Origin: Bradyrhizobium agreste
Lineage (GTDB): Bacteria; Pseudomonadota; Alphaproteobacteria; Rhizobiales; Xanthobacteraceae
Reading direction: 5' to 3'
NCBI RefSeq assembly: GCF_016031625.1
Contig: NZ_JACCHP010000006.1
Coordinates: 203,341-267,340, forward strand
DNA length: 64,000 nt
Part shown: positions 36,267 to 46,531 of the stretch, piece after piece
Numbering within the stretch: the first letter of the stretch is position 1
How the letters are laid out: every line of letters starts with the position of its first letter
Position numbers and translations under genes: made by a program
Notes under the pieces: model-generated
The model's database searches: none
The model's input: the letters and a program-made list of their open reading frames with translations, nothing else
What the model was told of the DNA's origin: nothing

Positions 36267-37046
36267 GTGAGACTGAAGGACAAGACGGCCCTGATCACCG
36301 GCGGCAATAGCGGCATTGGCCTTGCAACGGCAAAACTGTTCGTGGCCGAGGGCGCCAAGGTGGTGATCACCGGGCGCAACAAGGAGACGCTGGCGGCGGC
36401 CGCGAAGGAGCTCGGGCCGAACGCGCTCGCGCTCGTCGCCGATGTTACCGACATCGCAGCGACGGAAGCCGCGATCAGGCAGGGCGCCGAAAAATTCGGC
36501 AAGTTCGATATCGTGTTCGCCAATGCCGGCATTCCCGGCGCCGGCGGCACGCCGCTGGGATCTGCGAAGCTGGAGGTGTTCGAGAAGGTCATCAGGACCA
36601 ACCTCACCGGCGTGTTCTTCACCGTGCAGTCGGCGCTGCCTTATCTCAATGACAATTCCTCGATCATCCTCAACGGCTCGGTGATTTCGGTGCTCGGCAT
36701 TCCCGGCTACTCTGCTTACGGTGCGGCGAAGGCCGGCGTGCGCGCGATGGCGCGGATCATGGCCTCGGAGCTGTCGCCGCGCGGAATCCGCGTCAACGTG
36801 GTCGCGCCCGGCGCGATCCGCACGCCGATCTGGGGCGCGGCGATCGCAACGCCGGAAGCGGAGAAAGCGTTCGAGAAACGCATCGGGCTGATGACGCCGC
36901 TCGGCCGCCTTGGTGAACCAGATCACGTTGCGAAGACGGTGCTGTTCCTCGCCTCCGATGATTCCGCGCATGTGCAGGGGCAGGAGATCTTCGTCGACGG
37001 CGGCGCGGTGGCCTCCCCGAGCGGCGCGCCGATCTATCGCGGCTGA
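36267..37046 (+). CDS. Short-chain dehydrogenase/reductase
   Basis: The 259-residue classical SDR has the cofactor motif TGGNSGIG, NAG (FANAGIPG), the catalytic Ser in NGSVIS and YxxxK in YSAYGAAKAG, with the C-terminal GQEIFVDGG. ITGRN after the second strand suggests NADP(H). The GTG at 36267 was chosen: it has a GGAGG site five bases upstream and starts VRLKDKTALITGG, as family members do. The ATG 21 bases earlier lacks a site and falls in the palindrome. The substrate is unknown. Confidence 0.9.
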   Translation: MRLKDKTALITGGNSGIGLATAKLFVAEGAKVVITGRNKETLAAAAKELGPNALALVADVTDIAATEAAIRQGAEKFGKFDIVFANAGIPGAGGTPLGSAKLEVFEKVIRTNLTGVFFTVQSALPYLNDNSSIILNGSVISVLGIPGYSAYGAAKAGVRAMARIMASELSPRGIRVNVVAPGAIRTPIWGAAIATPEAEKAFEKRIGLMTPLGRLGEPDHVAKTVLFLASDDSAHVQGQEIFVDGGAVASPSGAPIYRG

Positions 37047-37213
37047 TCAAATCAAGCGCAAATTGGATCGGCCGGGCAATGCGGTTGTGCCGGTCGGTTC
37101 CCAGTTATCCTGGGATGCATTCGCAAATACCTGCTTTGGACGTTGAACCTTCGCGCAAGCTGCAAAGACCCTTTTACGGGCAGGGGTCAGACTCATTTTT
37201 TATGGGGTCCGTC

Positions 37214-37396
37214 ATGCTGAAAGCAGCCCGTATTTTTTCCTCGATTTCATCACCGCGCGTTTTCACGGAAAAATCCGCCATACCGGACCGGCGTTCAGAC
37301 GCCTCCCAGTTCGTCGCCATCGCATTGTTCTCGGGGATCGGCCTGTTCGTCTCGCTCGTCGCCGTGATCCTGGGCATGCAGGGCGTGTGGTTCTAG
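37214..37396 (+). CDS. Small single-pass membrane protein
   Basis: The 60-residue protein has a basic, Ser-rich N-terminal half and one transmembrane helix (QFVAIALFSGIGLFVSLVAV), ending GMQGVWF. The ATG at 37214 follows GGGGTCC. An in-frame ATG four codons earlier is possible. Function unknown; short proteins of this type are frequent in Bradyrhizobium. Confidence 0.55.
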   Translation: MLKAARIFSSISSPRVFTEKSAIPDRRSDASQFVAIALFSGIGLFVSLVAVILGMQGVWF

Positions 37397-37467
37397 GTCA
37401 GAGCGCACGAGCCCGTCGATCAGCCGCCGCAGACGATCCTGCGGCGACCGATGACGCCGGCATGCTT

Positions 37468-38076
37468 TTAGGCCGCGCGCAGGCTGGTTGCGGCTTCGAG
37501 CGCGCCGGTGAGCGCCTTCTCGCGGTGATCAGGTCCGATCTGGACGCCGTCGGCGGGGATGAATTCGAGGTTGGTGATGCCCATAAAGCCGAACACCCAG
37601 CGCAGATAGGTTTCGAGATGCTCGCCGGCTGCGTAGGGCGTCTCGGCGCCATAATAGCCGCCGCGCGAGATCGCCACGATCACGCGCTTGCCGCCGGCGA
37701 GCCCCTCCGGACCAGCCGCGCCATACCTGAAAGTCTTCCCCGCCACCAGGATGCGGTCGATCCAGGCCTTGAGCTGGCTCGGAATGGTGAAATTGTACAT
37801 GGGTGCACCAATGACGACGATTTCGGCGGCCAGGAACTCCTCCAGTGCCGCGGCGCTTGCGGCAAGGTCTGGTCCGAGTTCCGCCGGCGCGGGGGCGCCT
37901 TGCGCGGCGGCAAGGTGCGAGCCGGAGAGGTGGGCGAGCGGCGCCTCGGTCAGGTCGCGGTAGACGACCTCAAGCGAGGGCGTCGCCTGCCCGAGCCGAT
38001 CGACGATGGCGGCGGAAACCTGCCGGCTGACGGAGTGGGGGCCGAGCACGCTGGAATCGATGTGGAGGAGTTTCAT
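37468..38076 (-). CDS. azoR: FMN-dependent NADH-azoreductase
   Basis: The 202-residue flavodoxin-like protein has [15 protein letters not shown] at the FMN phosphate loop and [17 protein letters not shown], a hallmark of AzoR. It reduces azo dyes and, physiologically, quinones by two electrons in the cytoplasm. It is divergent from an HxlR gene, with 83 bases between starts. In Bacillus subtilis the HxlR protein YodB represses azoR1, so this arrangement supports a quinone-stress role. Confidence 0.93.
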   Translation of the reverse strand: MKLLHIDSSVLGPHSVSRQVSAAIVDRLGQATPSLEVVYRDLTEAPLAHLSGSHLAAAQGAPAPAELGPDLAASAAALEEFLAAEIVVIGAPMYNFTIPSQLKAWIDRILVAGKTFRYGAAGPEGLAGGKRVIVAISRGGYYGAETPYAAGEHLETYLRWVFGFMGITNLEFIPADGVQIGPDHREKALTGALEAATSLRAA

Positions 38077-38099
38077 GTAGGGTCACCCTGGTATAAGTT

Positions 38100-38115
38100 T
38101 GTAACCAGCGCTACA
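38100..38115. promoter_or_regulatory. Probable HxlR operator between azoR and HxlR genes
   Basis: TGTA-ACCAGCGC-TACA is a short inverted repeat of the GTA-N8-TAC type. It is centred 31 bases from the azoR start and 52 from the HxlR start. The dyad resembles the TAC-rich sites of YodB-like regulators. The assignment is an inference from position and symmetry. Confidence 0.5.
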
Positions 38116-38159
38116 TGAGTGACTATCGAAACCCCCGCAAGAACGCACTTTTTTGAGCC

Positions 38160-38600
38160 ATGGGCACATCATTGAAACCTGCGAACATCGAAATGCCTGC
38201 TCCGCCGCGGCCAAGTCCGAGGCCGGATCCAAGGCCCATGCCGGATCCCAACCATGCGGACTGCCGTGGGGTCGCCTCCGTGCTGTCCCGCGTTGGCGAT
38301 AAATGGAGCGTGTTCGTCATCATGATGCTGAGCGATGGGCCGAAGCGCTTCAACGAGCTCAAGCGCATGATCAACGGCATCTCGCAGCGGATGTTGACCC
38401 TGACGCTGCGTGGCCTCGAGCGCGACGGCCTCGTTACGCGCACGATCTTTCCGACCATCCCGCCGCGGGTGGACTATGAGCTGACCGATCTCGGCCACGG
38501 GCTGTCGCGGCCCGTCGAGGCGCTCGGCAAATGGGCGAAGGACCATCTCGATCAGATCGAGGCCGCACGCACCCAGTTCGACCAGCGCAACGACGGCTGA
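38160..38600 (+). CDS. HxlR-family regulator, probable repressor of azoR
   Basis: The protein is up to 146 residues, with an HxlR winged helix (DCRGVASVLSRVGDKWSVFVIMML, then GISQRMLTLTLRGLERDGLV). Cys35 occupies the redox-sensing position of YodB/HypR-type members. The first 30 residues are an unusual Pro/Arg repeat (PAPPRPSPRPDPRPMPDP). The ATG at 38160 has a poor ribosome site, so translation could instead begin at the ATG at 38238, which would remove most of that extension. Confidence 0.88.
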   Translation: MGTSLKPANIEMPAPPRPSPRPDPRPMPDPNHADCRGVASVLSRVGDKWSVFVIMMLSDGPKRFNELKRMINGISQRMLTLTLRGLERDGLVTRTIFPTIPPRVDYELTDLGHGLSRPVEALGKWAKDHLDQIEAARTQFDQRNDG

Positions 38601-38626
38601 AGCGGAGCATGTTGCGAGGTCGATTT

Positions 38627-38787
38627 TACCCTCCCCTGGAGGGGGAGGGTCGATCGCGCGAAGCGCGAGCGGGTGGGGTGATCTCTCCACTCGGGCACTG
38701 TTGGATGTGGAGAGACCGTCACCCCACCCCGTCTCACATTGCGCTGCGCTCCACGTGAGCCGACCCTCCCCCTCCAGGGGAGGGTAA
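38627..38787. repeat. Intergenic inverted repeat, family E (copy 1)
   Basis: The outer arms TTACCCTCCCCTGGAGGGGG and its complement ending CCAGGGGAGGGTAA enclose inner arms GGGTGGGGTGA and TCACCCCACCC. The centre ATCTCTCCACTCGGGCACTG is shared base for base with the copy at 56331-56488. It lies between convergent HxlR and dprA genes. Confidence 0.9.
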
Positions 38788-38808
38788 GAGTTCGAGCTCA
38801 TTTTCGCT

Positions 38809-39951
38809 CTACAGCAGCGACACCAAGCCGCCGCCGTGACGTTCCAGCTTTCCGGCGAGCTCGAGCTCCAGCAGCACGGTGCGCACGATCGCAGGCGAGG
38901 CGCCGGACATCCGGACGAGGTCGTCGATCGAGATTGGGGCCGGGCCGAGCAGGCCGGTGATCTGGTCGCGATCATTGCTTTGCGGATCGCTTTCGAACGG
39001 CTCGCTGTCGGGCTCGCCTGCGGGATGAATCAGCGGCCGCTCCATGATTGGCTGAACTGCGTTGATGATGTCGGCCGCTTCGGTGACGAGCGTTGCGCCC
39101 TGCTTGATCAGGTCGTTGGTGCCGGCGGCGCGCGGATCGAGCGGCGAGCCCGGGACGGCGAACACCTCGCGGCCTTGTTCGGCCGCCATGCGTGCTGTGA
39201 TCAGCGAGCCCGAGCGGTGCGCCGCCTCGACCACGACGACGCCGAGCGAAGCGCCCGAGATCAGGCGGTTGCGACGGGGAAAGTCGCGGGCGCGCGGCTC
39301 GTGGCCGAGCGGCATCTCGGAGATCGCAGCGCCCGCGTGGTCGAGGATCGCGGCGAGCAGGTCGCCATGCTCGGGCGGATAGATGCAGTCATGGCCGCCG
39401 GCGAGCACCGCGATCGTGCCGCTCTCGACGCTGGTGCGATGCGCGGCCTGGTCGACGCCGCGGGCGAGCCCGGAGATGACGACGAAGCCGGCTTCGCCGA
39501 GCTCGCGCGCAAGCTGGCCGGCGAACTTCAAGCCGGCGCCGGAGGCGTTGCGCGAGCCGACGATCGCGATCATCGGCCGCATCAGGGTTTTGGTGTCGCC
39601 GCGCACCGCGAGCAGCGGCGGCGCATCGTCGATCATCGCCAGCCGTGGCGGATAGCCGTCTTCGCCGGGCGCGCGCCAGGCGATGCCGAACTTGCGGCTC
39701 GCGGCGAGCTCGGCTTTCGCCTCATCCGCGCTGCAAATGCGCCCTGATCGCGCCGCGCCGCCGCGCCGGGCGAGATCAGGCAGCCGCTCCAGCGCGGCGC
39801 GCGGGCTGCCGAAATGATCGACCAGCGAGCGGAAGGTTCGCGGCCCGACATTGTCGGAACGGATCAGCCGCAGGCGGTCGATCCGCTCGGCCTCGGTCAG
39901 CTCCACGCTTCTGTTGATGGCGTCCACGGCGTCTCCTTGCAGGGACAGCAT
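38809..39951 (-). CDS. dprA: DNA-processing protein DprA
   Basis: The 380-residue protein has a SAM-like N-terminal helical region, the Rossmann-like DprA core ([41 protein letters not shown]) and a C-terminal winged-helix. DprA loads RecA on incoming single-stranded DNA during transformation and protects it. The ATG at 39951 gives the usual N terminus. It belongs to the conserved order pyrB-pyrC-plsY-dprA-topA but is separated from topA by about 3.6 kb of inserted genes. Confidence 0.93.
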   Translation of the reverse strand: MLSLQGDAVDAINRSVELTEAERIDRLRLIRSDNVGPRTFRSLVDHFGSPRAALERLPDLARRGGAARSGRICSADEAKAELAASRKFGIAWRAPGEDGYPPRLAMIDDAPPLLAVRGDTKTLMRPMIAIVGSRNASGAGLKFAGQLARELGEAGFVVISGLARGVDQAAHRTSVESGTIAVLAGGHDCIYPPEHGDLLAAILDHAGAAISEMPLGHEPRARDFPRRNRLISGASLGVVVVEAAHRSGSLITARMAAEQGREVFAVPGSPLDPRAAGTNDLIKQGATLVTEAADIINAVQPIMERPLIHPAGEPDSEPFESDPQSNDRDQITGLLGPAPISIDDLVRMSGASPAIVRTVLLELELAGKLERHGGGLVSLL

Positions 39952-40041
39952 GGAACAACCAGAGGGCGTTGCGCAACACCGACGTGCGCTTGCACGACCT
40001 CGCTGCGATGCTAAAAGCGTCACAATAAGAAGGATGTTGCC

Positions 40042-41286
40042 ATGATCTCACTCGCCGACCTCCAGCGCCGTATTGAATCCGGCGAGTTATCGCCCGAGGT
40101 TGCAATCGCCGAGTCACATGCGGCGATCGAGGCCAAGGAGAAGGACGTCCAGGCCTTCGTCCGGCACGACAAATCGGCGAGGGCGCAAGCCTCCGGCCCG
40201 CTGCGCGGCATCGCGGTCGGCATCAAGGACATCATCGACACCGCCAACATGCCGACCGAGATGGGCTCGGAGATCTATCGCGGCTGGCAGCCGCGCGCCG
40301 ATGCGCCTGTCGTGATGATGCTGAAGCGGGCAGGCGCTACCATCATCGGCAAGACGACGACCACAGCATTCGCCTCGCGCGATCCGACGGCGACGCGCAA
40401 TCCGCACAATACGGCCCATTCGCCTGGCGGCTCGTCCTCGGGCTCGGCGGCAGCCGTCGGCGCCGGCATGATCCCGCTGGCGCTGGGCACCCAGACCGGC
40501 GGCTCGGTGATCCGGCCCGCGGCCTATTGCGGGACGGCCGCGATCAAACCGTCGTTCCGGATGCTGCCGACAGTCGGCGTCAAGTGTTATTCGTGGGCGC
40601 TCGACACGGTGGGCCTGTTCGGCAGCCGCGCGGAAGATCTCGCGCGCGGATTGCTGGCGATCACCGGCTGCACGGAATTCGACGCTATCGGTCCAGCCAA
40701 GGCGCCGCGCATCGGCGTGGTCAGGCAGGAGTTCGCCGGCGCCGTGGAGCCGGCGGCCGAAGAGGGGCTGCAGGCTGCGATCAATGCGGCGATGCGCGCC
40801 GGTGCCAGCGTGCAGACCATCGATCTGCCCGAGGCGGTGCAGGAGGCCTGGCGCATCCACCCGATCATCCAGGATTATGAGGCGCATCGCGCGCTCGCCT
40901 GGGAATTTTCGGAACGTCACGACGAGATCGCGCCGATGCTGCGCGCCAGTCTCGATGCGACGGCCCATCTGACGGCGAAGGACTATGACGAGGCGCGCCG
41001 CATCAGCCGTCGCGGCCGCCGCGAGCTCAGTGAATTGTTCGAAGGCTTCGACGTGCTGCTGACCTATTCCGCGCCCGGCACCGCGCCGGCCAAGGAGCTC
41101 GCGACCACCGGCGATCCCCGCTACAACCGGCTGTGGACGCTGATGGGCAATCCTTGCGTCAACGTGCCGGTGCTCAAGGTCGGTGGCCTGCCTGTCGGCG
41201 TGCAGGTGATCGCGCGCTTCGGCAACGATCCGCTCGCGCTCGCGGCGGCCTGGTTCCTGGAGGAGGCGCTGGCGAAATCAGGCTAG
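40042..41286 (+). CDS. Amidase-signature-family amidase
   Basis: The 414-residue protein has the Lys-Ser-Ser triad of the amidase signature family: K62 (GIKDII), the cis-Ser of PGGSSSGSA (about 132) and the nucleophile S155 in [10 protein letters not shown]. It hydrolyses a carboxamide, substrate unknown. It is clearly distinct from the GatA encoded at 58175. No signal peptide is seen. The stop overlaps the 3' end of the convergent patatin gene by 9 bases. Confidence 0.9.
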   Translation: MISLADLQRRIESGELSPEVAIAESHAAIEAKEKDVQAFVRHDKSARAQASGPLRGIAVGIKDIIDTANMPTEMGSEIYRGWQPRADAPVVMMLKRAGATIIGKTTTTAFASRDPTATRNPHNTAHSPGGSSSGSAAAVGAGMIPLALGTQTGGSVIRPAAYCGTAAIKPSFRMLPTVGVKCYSWALDTVGLFGSRAEDLARGLLAITGCTEFDAIGPAKAPRIGVVRQEFAGAVEPAAEEGLQAAINAAMRAGASVQTIDLPEAVQEAWRIHPIIQDYEAHRALAWEFSERHDEIAPMLRASLDATAHLTAKDYDEARRISRRGRRELSELFEGFDVLLTYSAPGTAPAKELATTGDPRYNRLWTLMGNPCVNVPVLKVGGLPVGVQVIARFGNDPLALAAAWFLEEALAKSG

Positions 41287-42474
41287 TGCAGGTTCGGAAG
41301 GAGCAGCAGCCTGAGCGGGCGCTGAGCCGGCCCTTGCACGTTGTCCCAGCCAGCGCTCGGCGGCCTCGCGACCGCTCCGGTGCAGCAGGCGAATGAAGCC
41401 GCGGCCGAGATCGGTCGATGAGCGCTGCGCCAGGCCGTCAACATTGTCTTCCGCCGCGATCCTGGTGAGCCGCAGCGGAGAGGCCATGTGCGACTGCGCC
41501 CATTCAATCGCGGCGATCTCGGCATTGAGCGCGGCGTTGGCCGCGATCTGGTCGAGCCGGCGGTCGATCGCGGCGAGCGTGATCGGCACGTAGCTGTCGC
41601 GCGTCGGTGTGACCTGGACGAGCAGCAGATCCGTTGCCGCCGTGTCCTGCACCAGGCGCAGCAGCGGCGGATTGCCGCCAAAGCCGCCGTCCCAATAGGC
41701 TTCGCCGTCGATCTCGACCGCACAATGGACCAGAGGCGGGCAGGTCGAGGCCAGCGCGACATCGGCGGTGATGGCCTCGTTGCCAAAAATCTGCTGCTGC
41801 CCGTCGCGGATCCGCGTCGCCGCGATCAATAGCTTCGGGCACCGCGCATCGCGCAGGACGGAGAAGTTGATGTCGCGGGAGACCGCCTGCCGCAGCGGAT
41901 CGAGATCGAACGGATCGAACTGGCCGGAGCGCAGGGTCGGGCCGAATGCGACCGAGCTTCCCGCGGGCGAAAAGCCGCCGATCAGCATCAACGAGCGGAA
42001 CGAGGCCTCGTGCATCAGCCGGACCCAGAACCGGTTCAGCCTGGAACGGGCGCCTTCGCGGCCGCCTTCGGCGAGGCCGCAAGCGAGCAGCAGCGCATTG
42101 ATGGCGCCGGCACTGGCGCCGCTGACGGTGTCGATCTCGATATCAGTCTCTTCGAGCAGCCGCTCCAGCACGCCCCAGGTGAAGGCGGCAAAGGTGCCGC
42201 CGCCCTGCAGCGCCAGCGAAAGTCTGCGCGGCGGCCATTGCTCGGAACGCGCCCGGGTGGGCGCGACTGGTGCAGCCTTGGTGACGACGACATCGAGCGG
42301 AGCGTCGGGCTTGACGGCGGGCTCCGGCTTTGGCGCTGGCCGTGCAGCAGGGGCAGGCACGGGCGGCGGCGCGTCGGACCAGATATTGGTCGCCGAGAGC
42401 AGCCGGCTTGCTGCAGTGCCGGAAGCACCGAGCGAACCAACGCCGTCATTTGCGCCGACAATCTTCCCGCTCAT
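41278..42474 (-). CDS. Patatin-like phospholipase
   Basis: The 398-residue protein has an Ala/Pro-rich N-terminal 85 residues, then a patatin domain with the oxyanion motif LQGGGTFAAF, the nucleophile elbow GASAG and the catalytic Asp in YWDGGFGGNPP. It should act as a Ser-Asp dyad acyl hydrolase on lipids. The ATG at 42474 was chosen; the frame is open further upstream without a convincing start. It has no signal peptide, so it probably works in the cytoplasm or at the inner membrane. Confidence 0.9.
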   Translation of the reverse strand: MSGKIVGANDGVGSLGASGTAASRLLSATNIWSDAPPPVPAPAARPAPKPEPAVKPDAPLDVVVTKAAPVAPTRARSEQWPPRRLSLALQGGGTFAAFTWGVLERLLEETDIEIDTVSGASAGAINALLLACGLAEGGREGARSRLNRFWVRLMHEASFRSLMLIGGFSPAGSSVAFGPTLRSGQFDPFDLDPLRQAVSRDINFSVLRDARCPKLLIAATRIRDGQQQIFGNEAITADVALASTCPPLVHCAVEIDGEAYWDGGFGGNPPLLRLVQDTAATDLLLVQVTPTRDSYVPITLAAIDRRLDQIAANAALNAEIAAIEWAQSHMASPLRLTRIAAEDNVDGLAQRSSTDLGRGFIRLLHRSGREAAERWLGQRARAGSAPAQAAAPSEPALA

Positions 42475-42679
42475 TCTGAGCAACCGCCTAACGCCGTTTC
42501 CCGTGTCAGGATGACAGGCATGGAACCCGTTCGCTACAGCCTGCCGTGACTCGCAGGACAATTGCGAACAGGATTTCGCATATAATGCGGAAGGGGTGTG
42601 GCGGAATCCGTAGTACTTCCGACTTCAGCTTCTTGTTTGGGCGTTTTGAGACGGCGTCCACTTCGCTCGAAAACGCTTC

Positions 42680-43276
42680 TTACGCCTTCTCGCCGATCCG
42701 GCTTTCCTTGCCGGCTTGCAGGCGCTTGATGTTCTCGCGATGCGCGTAGAACAACAGCAGCGTCAGCACTGCTGCCAGTGCCGACAATGCGAGGTGGCCG
42801 AACCACCACAGGAAGATCGGTGTGATGAATGCCGCCACCAGCGCCGAGAGCGAGGAATAGCGGGTGGTGAAGGCGGTCGCCAGCCAGAGCAGGCAGAACA
42901 CGACGGCGCCCGGCCAGAACAGCCCCAGCAGGATGCCGATATAGACCGCGACGCCCTTGCCGCCCTTAAACTTGAGCCAGACCGGGAAGAGGTGGCCGAA
43001 GAAAGCGCCAAGCCCTGCCACCATTGCGGCATTGGGGCCTGCGATGTAGCCGGCGATCACCACGGCGACGGTGCCCTTCAGCGCGTCGAACAGCAGGGTG
43101 CCCGCGGCGAGGCTCTTGCGTCCGGTGCGCAGCACGTTGGTGGCGCCGATGCTGCCGGAGCCGATCGAACGGATATCCTGGGTGCCCGCGAGCCTGGTCA
43201 GGATCAGCCCGAACGGAATCGAGCCGAGCAGATAGCCGATGACGAAAGCCACCGGCAGAAACGGTTCAAGCGCCAT
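42680..43276 (-). CDS. plsY: Glycerol-3-phosphate acyltransferase PlsY
   Basis: The 198-residue inner-membrane protein has the three PlsY motifs: GSIPFGLI, then [12 protein letters not shown], then FKGGKGVA. It transfers acyl from acyl-phosphate to sn-glycerol 3-phosphate, the first step of phospholipid synthesis with PlsX. A strong GGGAGGTG site precedes the ATG at 43276. It is the third gene after pyrB and pyrC-like, 47 bases from the latter. Confidence 0.95.
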   Translation of the reverse strand: MALEPFLPVAFVIGYLLGSIPFGLILTRLAGTQDIRSIGSGSIGATNVLRTGRKSLAAGTLLFDALKGTVAVVIAGYIAGPNAAMVAGLGAFFGHLFPVWLKFKGGKGVAVYIGILLGLFWPGAVVFCLLWLATAFTTRYSSLSALVAAFITPIFLWWFGHLALSALAAVLTLLLFYAHRENIKRLQAGKESRIGEKA

Positions 43277-43323
43277 GGCAGCACCTCCCAAGGCCCATTC
43301 TCCACGTCGAATGAAGCCGCAGC

Positions 43324-44631
43324 TCAGACATGCTCATAGACCGTTCGTCCGCCGACAATGGTGCGCACCACCCGGCCTGTAAAGCGGGCCTCGTCGAACG
43401 GGGTGTTCTTGCAGGGCGACTTGAGGTCGGCGGGATCGACCACCCAGGGCACATCGGGGTCGATCACGATGACATCGGCCGGGCTGCCGGCGCGCAGGGT
43501 TCCGCCCGACAGGCCGAGCAGCTCGGCGGGACGGGTCGACATCGCGCGGATCAGCGTCTTCAGCTCGATCTCGCCATTATGCACCAGCCGCAGGCCGGCC
43601 GGCAGCATGGTCTCAAGCCCGACGGCGCCGGGCGCAGCTTCCGCGAACGGCAGGCGCTTGACCTCGACGTCCTGCGGATTGTGGTCGGACATGATGACGT
43701 CGAGCAGGCCGGAGCCGATTGCCGCCACCAGGGCGCGGCGGTCGTCCTCGGTGCGCAGCGGCGGCGACAGCTTCAGGAACGAACGGTAAGGACCGATGTC
43801 GTTCTCGTTCAGCGCCAGATGGTTGATCGATACCGAGGCGCTGACGGCGAGTCCGGCGTCGCGGGCGCGCTGGAGGACGTCGAGGGAATCGATGCAGGTG
43901 AGCGACGCCGCGTGGTAGCGGCCGCCGGTGAGGGCGACGAGGCGCAGATCGCGCTCCAGCATCACGGCTTCGGCGGCGTTCGGGATGCCGACAAGGCCGA
44001 GCCGCGAGGCGAATTCGCCCTCGTTCATCACGCCCTCGCCGACGAGATCGGGGTCCTCGGTGTGATGCACGATCAGCGCGTCGAAATCGCGCGCATAGGT
44101 CAGCGCGCGGCGCATCACCTGCGCATTGGTCACGCTTCTGGCGCCATCGCTGAAGGCGACGGCGCCTGCGGCCTTGAGCAGGCCGAACTCGGTCATCTCC
44201 TGGCCGTGCATGCCCTTGGTAAGGGCGGCCATCGGCTGGATGTTGACGATCGCGGTGTCGCGGGCACGGCGCATCACGAAATCGACCGTCGCCGAATTGT
44301 CGATGACCGGCAAGGTATCGGGCTGGCAGATGATGGTGGTGATGCCGCCGGTCGCGGCCGCCTGGCTCGCGGTGGCAAAGGTCTCGCGGTGGCTGAAGCC
44401 GGGCTCGCCGACGAAGGCGCGCATGTCGATCAGGCCGGGTGCGACGATCTTGCCGGAGCAATTGACGATGTCGGTGCCCTCGGGGACGCCGGCAGCGCCG
44501 ATGCCGCGGCGGGTCTCGCGGATGGTGCCGTCGGCGATCAGGACGTCGCCGACGCCGTCGAAATCCCTGGAGGGATCGACGACGCGGGCATTGGCGAGCA
44601 GGATGGGGCGGCGATCGATCAGCATCGGCAT
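43324..44631 (-). CDS. Dihydroorotase-like protein lacking the HxH metal motif (PyrC')
   Basis: The 435-residue protein aligns with class I dihydroorotases, but where active enzymes have D-x-H-x-H-x-R the sequence here is DMRAFVG (69-75). Both metal-binding His and the substrate Arg are therefore replaced. VHHTEDP and the final Asp in MSDHNPQ remain. Such PyrC' proteins are known in Pseudomonas as non-catalytic partners needed for aspartate transcarbamoylase assembly. The ATG shares its A with the pyrB stop (TGATG), so the two are made together, as expected for subunits. A separate active PyrC should be elsewhere in the genome. Confidence 0.88.
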   Translation of the reverse strand: MPMLIDRRPILLANARVVDPSRDFDGVGDVLIADGTIRETRRGIGAAGVPEGTDIVNCSGKIVAPGLIDMRAFVGEPGFSHRETFATASQAAATGGITTIICQPDTLPVIDNSATVDFVMRRARDTAIVNIQPMAALTKGMHGQEMTEFGLLKAAGAVAFSDGARSVTNAQVMRRALTYARDFDALIVHHTEDPDLVGEGVMNEGEFASRLGLVGIPNAAEAVMLERDLRLVALTGGRYHAASLTCIDSLDVLQRARDAGLAVSASVSINHLALNENDIGPYRSFLKLSPPLRTEDDRRALVAAIGSGLLDVIMSDHNPQDVEVKRLPFAEAAPGAVGLETMLPAGLRLVHNGEIELKTLIRAMSTRPAELLGLSGGTLRAGSPADVIVIDPDVPWVVDPADLKSPCKNTPFDEARFTGRVVRTIVGGRTVYEHV

Positions 44632-45578
44632 CACGCGTTCGGCAGGTTACGGGCAAGCGCTTCCAGCACCGCCATGCGCACCGCCACCCCCATCTCCACC
44701 TGCTCGCGGATCAGGGATTGCGCACCGTCGGCGACCGCGGTGTCGATTTCGACGCCGCGGTTCATGGGGCCGGGATGCATCACGAGCGCGTCCGGCTTGG
44801 CGTAGGCGAGCTTCTTCTGGTCGAGCCCGAAATAGTGGAAGTATTCGCTCGAGGACGGCACGAAGGAGCCGTTCATGCGCTCGCGCTGCAGCCGCAGCAT
44901 CATGACGATGTCCGCGCCGTTGAGACCCTCGCGCATGTCGCGCGCGACCTCGACGCCCATCCGCTCGATGCCCGGCGGCAGCAGCGTGGAGGGACCGACG
45001 ACGCGAACGCGGGCGCCCATGGTGTTGAGCAGGATGATGTTGGAGCGGGCGACGCGCGAATGCAGCACGTCGCCGCAGATCGCGACCACGAGCCCCTCGA
45101 TACGGCCCTTGTTGCGGCGGATGGTGAGCGCGTCGAGCAGCGCCTGGGTCGGATGCTCGTGCGCGCCGTCGCCGGCATTGATCACGGAACCGTCGACCTT
45201 GCGCGCCAGCAGTTCCACCGCGCCGGAGGCGTGATGGCGCATCACCAGGATGTCCGGGTGCATGGCGTTCAGCGTCATGGCAGTGTCGATCAGTGTCTCG
45301 CCCTTCTTGATGGACGAGGAGGCCACCGACATGTTCATGACGTCCGCGCCGAGCCGCTTTCCCGCGAGTTCGAACGAGGACTGGGTCCGGGTCGAGGCCT
45401 CGAAGAACAGGTTCACCTGCGTCCGTCCGCGCAGGACGGTGCGCTTCTTGTCAACCTGGCGGTTGAGCTCGACATACTCTTCGGACAGGTCGAGGAGGCC
45501 GCTGATGTCGGCCGCGGAAAGGCCCTCGATGCCCAGCAAATGCCGGTGGCCGAGGACGAAGGTCGATTTCGATGTCAT
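44631..45578 (-). CDS. pyrB: Aspartate carbamoyltransferase catalytic subunit
   Basis: The 315-residue protein has the carbamoyl-phosphate motif [11 protein letters not shown] and HPGPMNRG near the C terminus. It condenses carbamoyl phosphate with aspartate in pyrimidine synthesis. The ATG at 45578 gives the typical N terminus; the frame upstream is read-through of a repeat. It heads the pyrB-pyrC'-plsY group. No PyrI regulatory subunit gene is adjacent, in line with the class that uses a PyrC-like partner. Confidence 0.96.
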   Translation of the reverse strand: MTSKSTFVLGHRHLLGIEGLSAADISGLLDLSEEYVELNRQVDKKRTVLRGRTQVNLFFEASTRTQSSFELAGKRLGADVMNMSVASSSIKKGETLIDTAMTLNAMHPDILVMRHHASGAVELLARKVDGSVINAGDGAHEHPTQALLDALTIRRNKGRIEGLVVAICGDVLHSRVARSNIILLNTMGARVRVVGPSTLLPPGIERMGVEVARDMREGLNGADIVMMLRLQRERMNGSFVPSSSEYFHYFGLDQKKLAYAKPDALVMHPGPMNRGVEIDTAVADGAQSLIREQVEMGVAVRMAVLEALARNLPNA

Positions 45579-45665
45579 TAAAAGCAGAGCTATAGGGGCG
45601 GACGGCGGGGGGAGCAAGGGGCAAACGGCGGGCGGCGAGTTATCCCCTGATCTGTCTCCCGCACA

Positions 45666-45746
45666 GTCATTCCGGGATGGCGCGCAAGCGCCAGACCCGG
45701 AATCTCGAGATTCCGGGTTCGATGCTTCGCATCGCCCCGGAATGAC
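45666..45746. repeat. Intergenic inverted repeat, family A
   Basis: The outer arms GTCATTCCGGG and CCCCGGAATGAC and inner arms CCCGGAATCTC and GAGATTCCGGG make nested stems. It sits in the divergent space between pyrB and the dipeptidase gene, so it could affect transcription start on either side. Confidence 0.85.
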
Positions 45747-45761
45747 ACTGAAAGACACGTC

Positions 45762-46511
45762 GTGAAAACAATTCTCTCAATATTTGCGGTAATCGCCAGC
45801 CTCTCCTCAGCGGCAGCCCAATCGCTCCCCGGCGACTTCGTCTATCTGCGCGACATCGATCCCAGCATCATCCAGGACATCCGTTACGCCACGTCGAACA
45901 ATTTCGTCGGCCGTCCGCTCGCCGGCTACGACGCCGGCGAATGCGTGGTGAAGCGCGAGGTCGGGCTGCGGCTGAAAGCGGTGCAGCAGGAGCTGGCCGC
46001 ACAAAATCTCTCGCTCAAGATGTTCGACTGCTACCGGCCGGCGCGGGCCTCGCTCGACATGGTGAAGTGGTCGCAGAACGGCCGCGAGACCGCGTCGGAG
46101 CGGCGCTACAATCCGAAGATTGCGAAGACCGAGCTGTTCCGCCTCGGCTACATTGCCAGCCGCTCGCAGCATTCAACCGGTGCGGCGCTCGATCTGACGC
46201 TGGTCGATCTCAGGGCGGACAATTCCGCCAAATATGATCCAACCAAGACCTATGCCGACTGCACGGCGCCGGTCGAAGCGCGGGCGCCGGAGGGCAGCGT
46301 CGATATGGGCACGGGTTATGACTGTACCGACCCGAAGGGGCATACCGCCGCAACCTCGATCAATGCGGAGCAGCGTGCCTGGCGCAAGCGGCTGGTGGCT
46401 GCGATGGCCAGGCAAGGCTTTGTGAACTATTCGAAGGAGTGGTGGCATTTTTCGCTGCCGGGGGCGGGCGGGGCGGCCTATGATTTCCCGATCCAGCCGC
46501 GGCGGAACTGA
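45762..46511 (+). CDS. VanX/DdpX-like D-Ala-D-Ala dipeptidase (M15), secreted
   Basis: The 249-residue protein has a signal peptide (cleavage near AAA-QS), then the M15D fold. Zinc ligands are H137 and D144 ([10 protein letters not shown]) and H229 (EWWHF, with the catalytic E226); R92 of CYRPARA and the DMGTGYD motif complete the active site. VanX-like enzymes cleave D-Ala-D-Ala. Being exported, this one probably recycles wall-derived dipeptide rather than giving vancomycin resistance. The start is a GTG. Confidence 0.9.
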   Translation: MKTILSIFAVIASLSSAAAQSLPGDFVYLRDIDPSIIQDIRYATSNNFVGRPLAGYDAGECVVKREVGLRLKAVQQELAAQNLSLKMFDCYRPARASLDMVKWSQNGRETASERRYNPKIAKTELFRLGYIASRSQHSTGAALDLTLVDLRADNSAKYDPTKTYADCTAPVEARAPEGSVDMGTGYDCTDPKGHTAATSINAEQRAWRKRLVAAMARQGFVNYSKEWWHFSLPGAGGAAYDFPIQPRRN

Positions 46512-46531
46512 TTCCGCGCCGAGGACGCAAG

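Noticed and set aside
42581..42586. Perfect TATAAT on the plus strand between patatin and plsY genes
   Set aside because: No good -35 hexamer at 16-18 bases and no gene on the plus strand downstream; it could drive an antisense RNA but the evidence is only six bases.
42590..42670. tRNA-like stem in the same gap
   Set aside because: No acceptor/T-arm consensus could be folded; only scattered short complementarities.
43330..44805. 491-codon plus-strand frame opposite pyrC-like and pyrB
   Set aside because: Antisense artefact; both genes underneath are certain.
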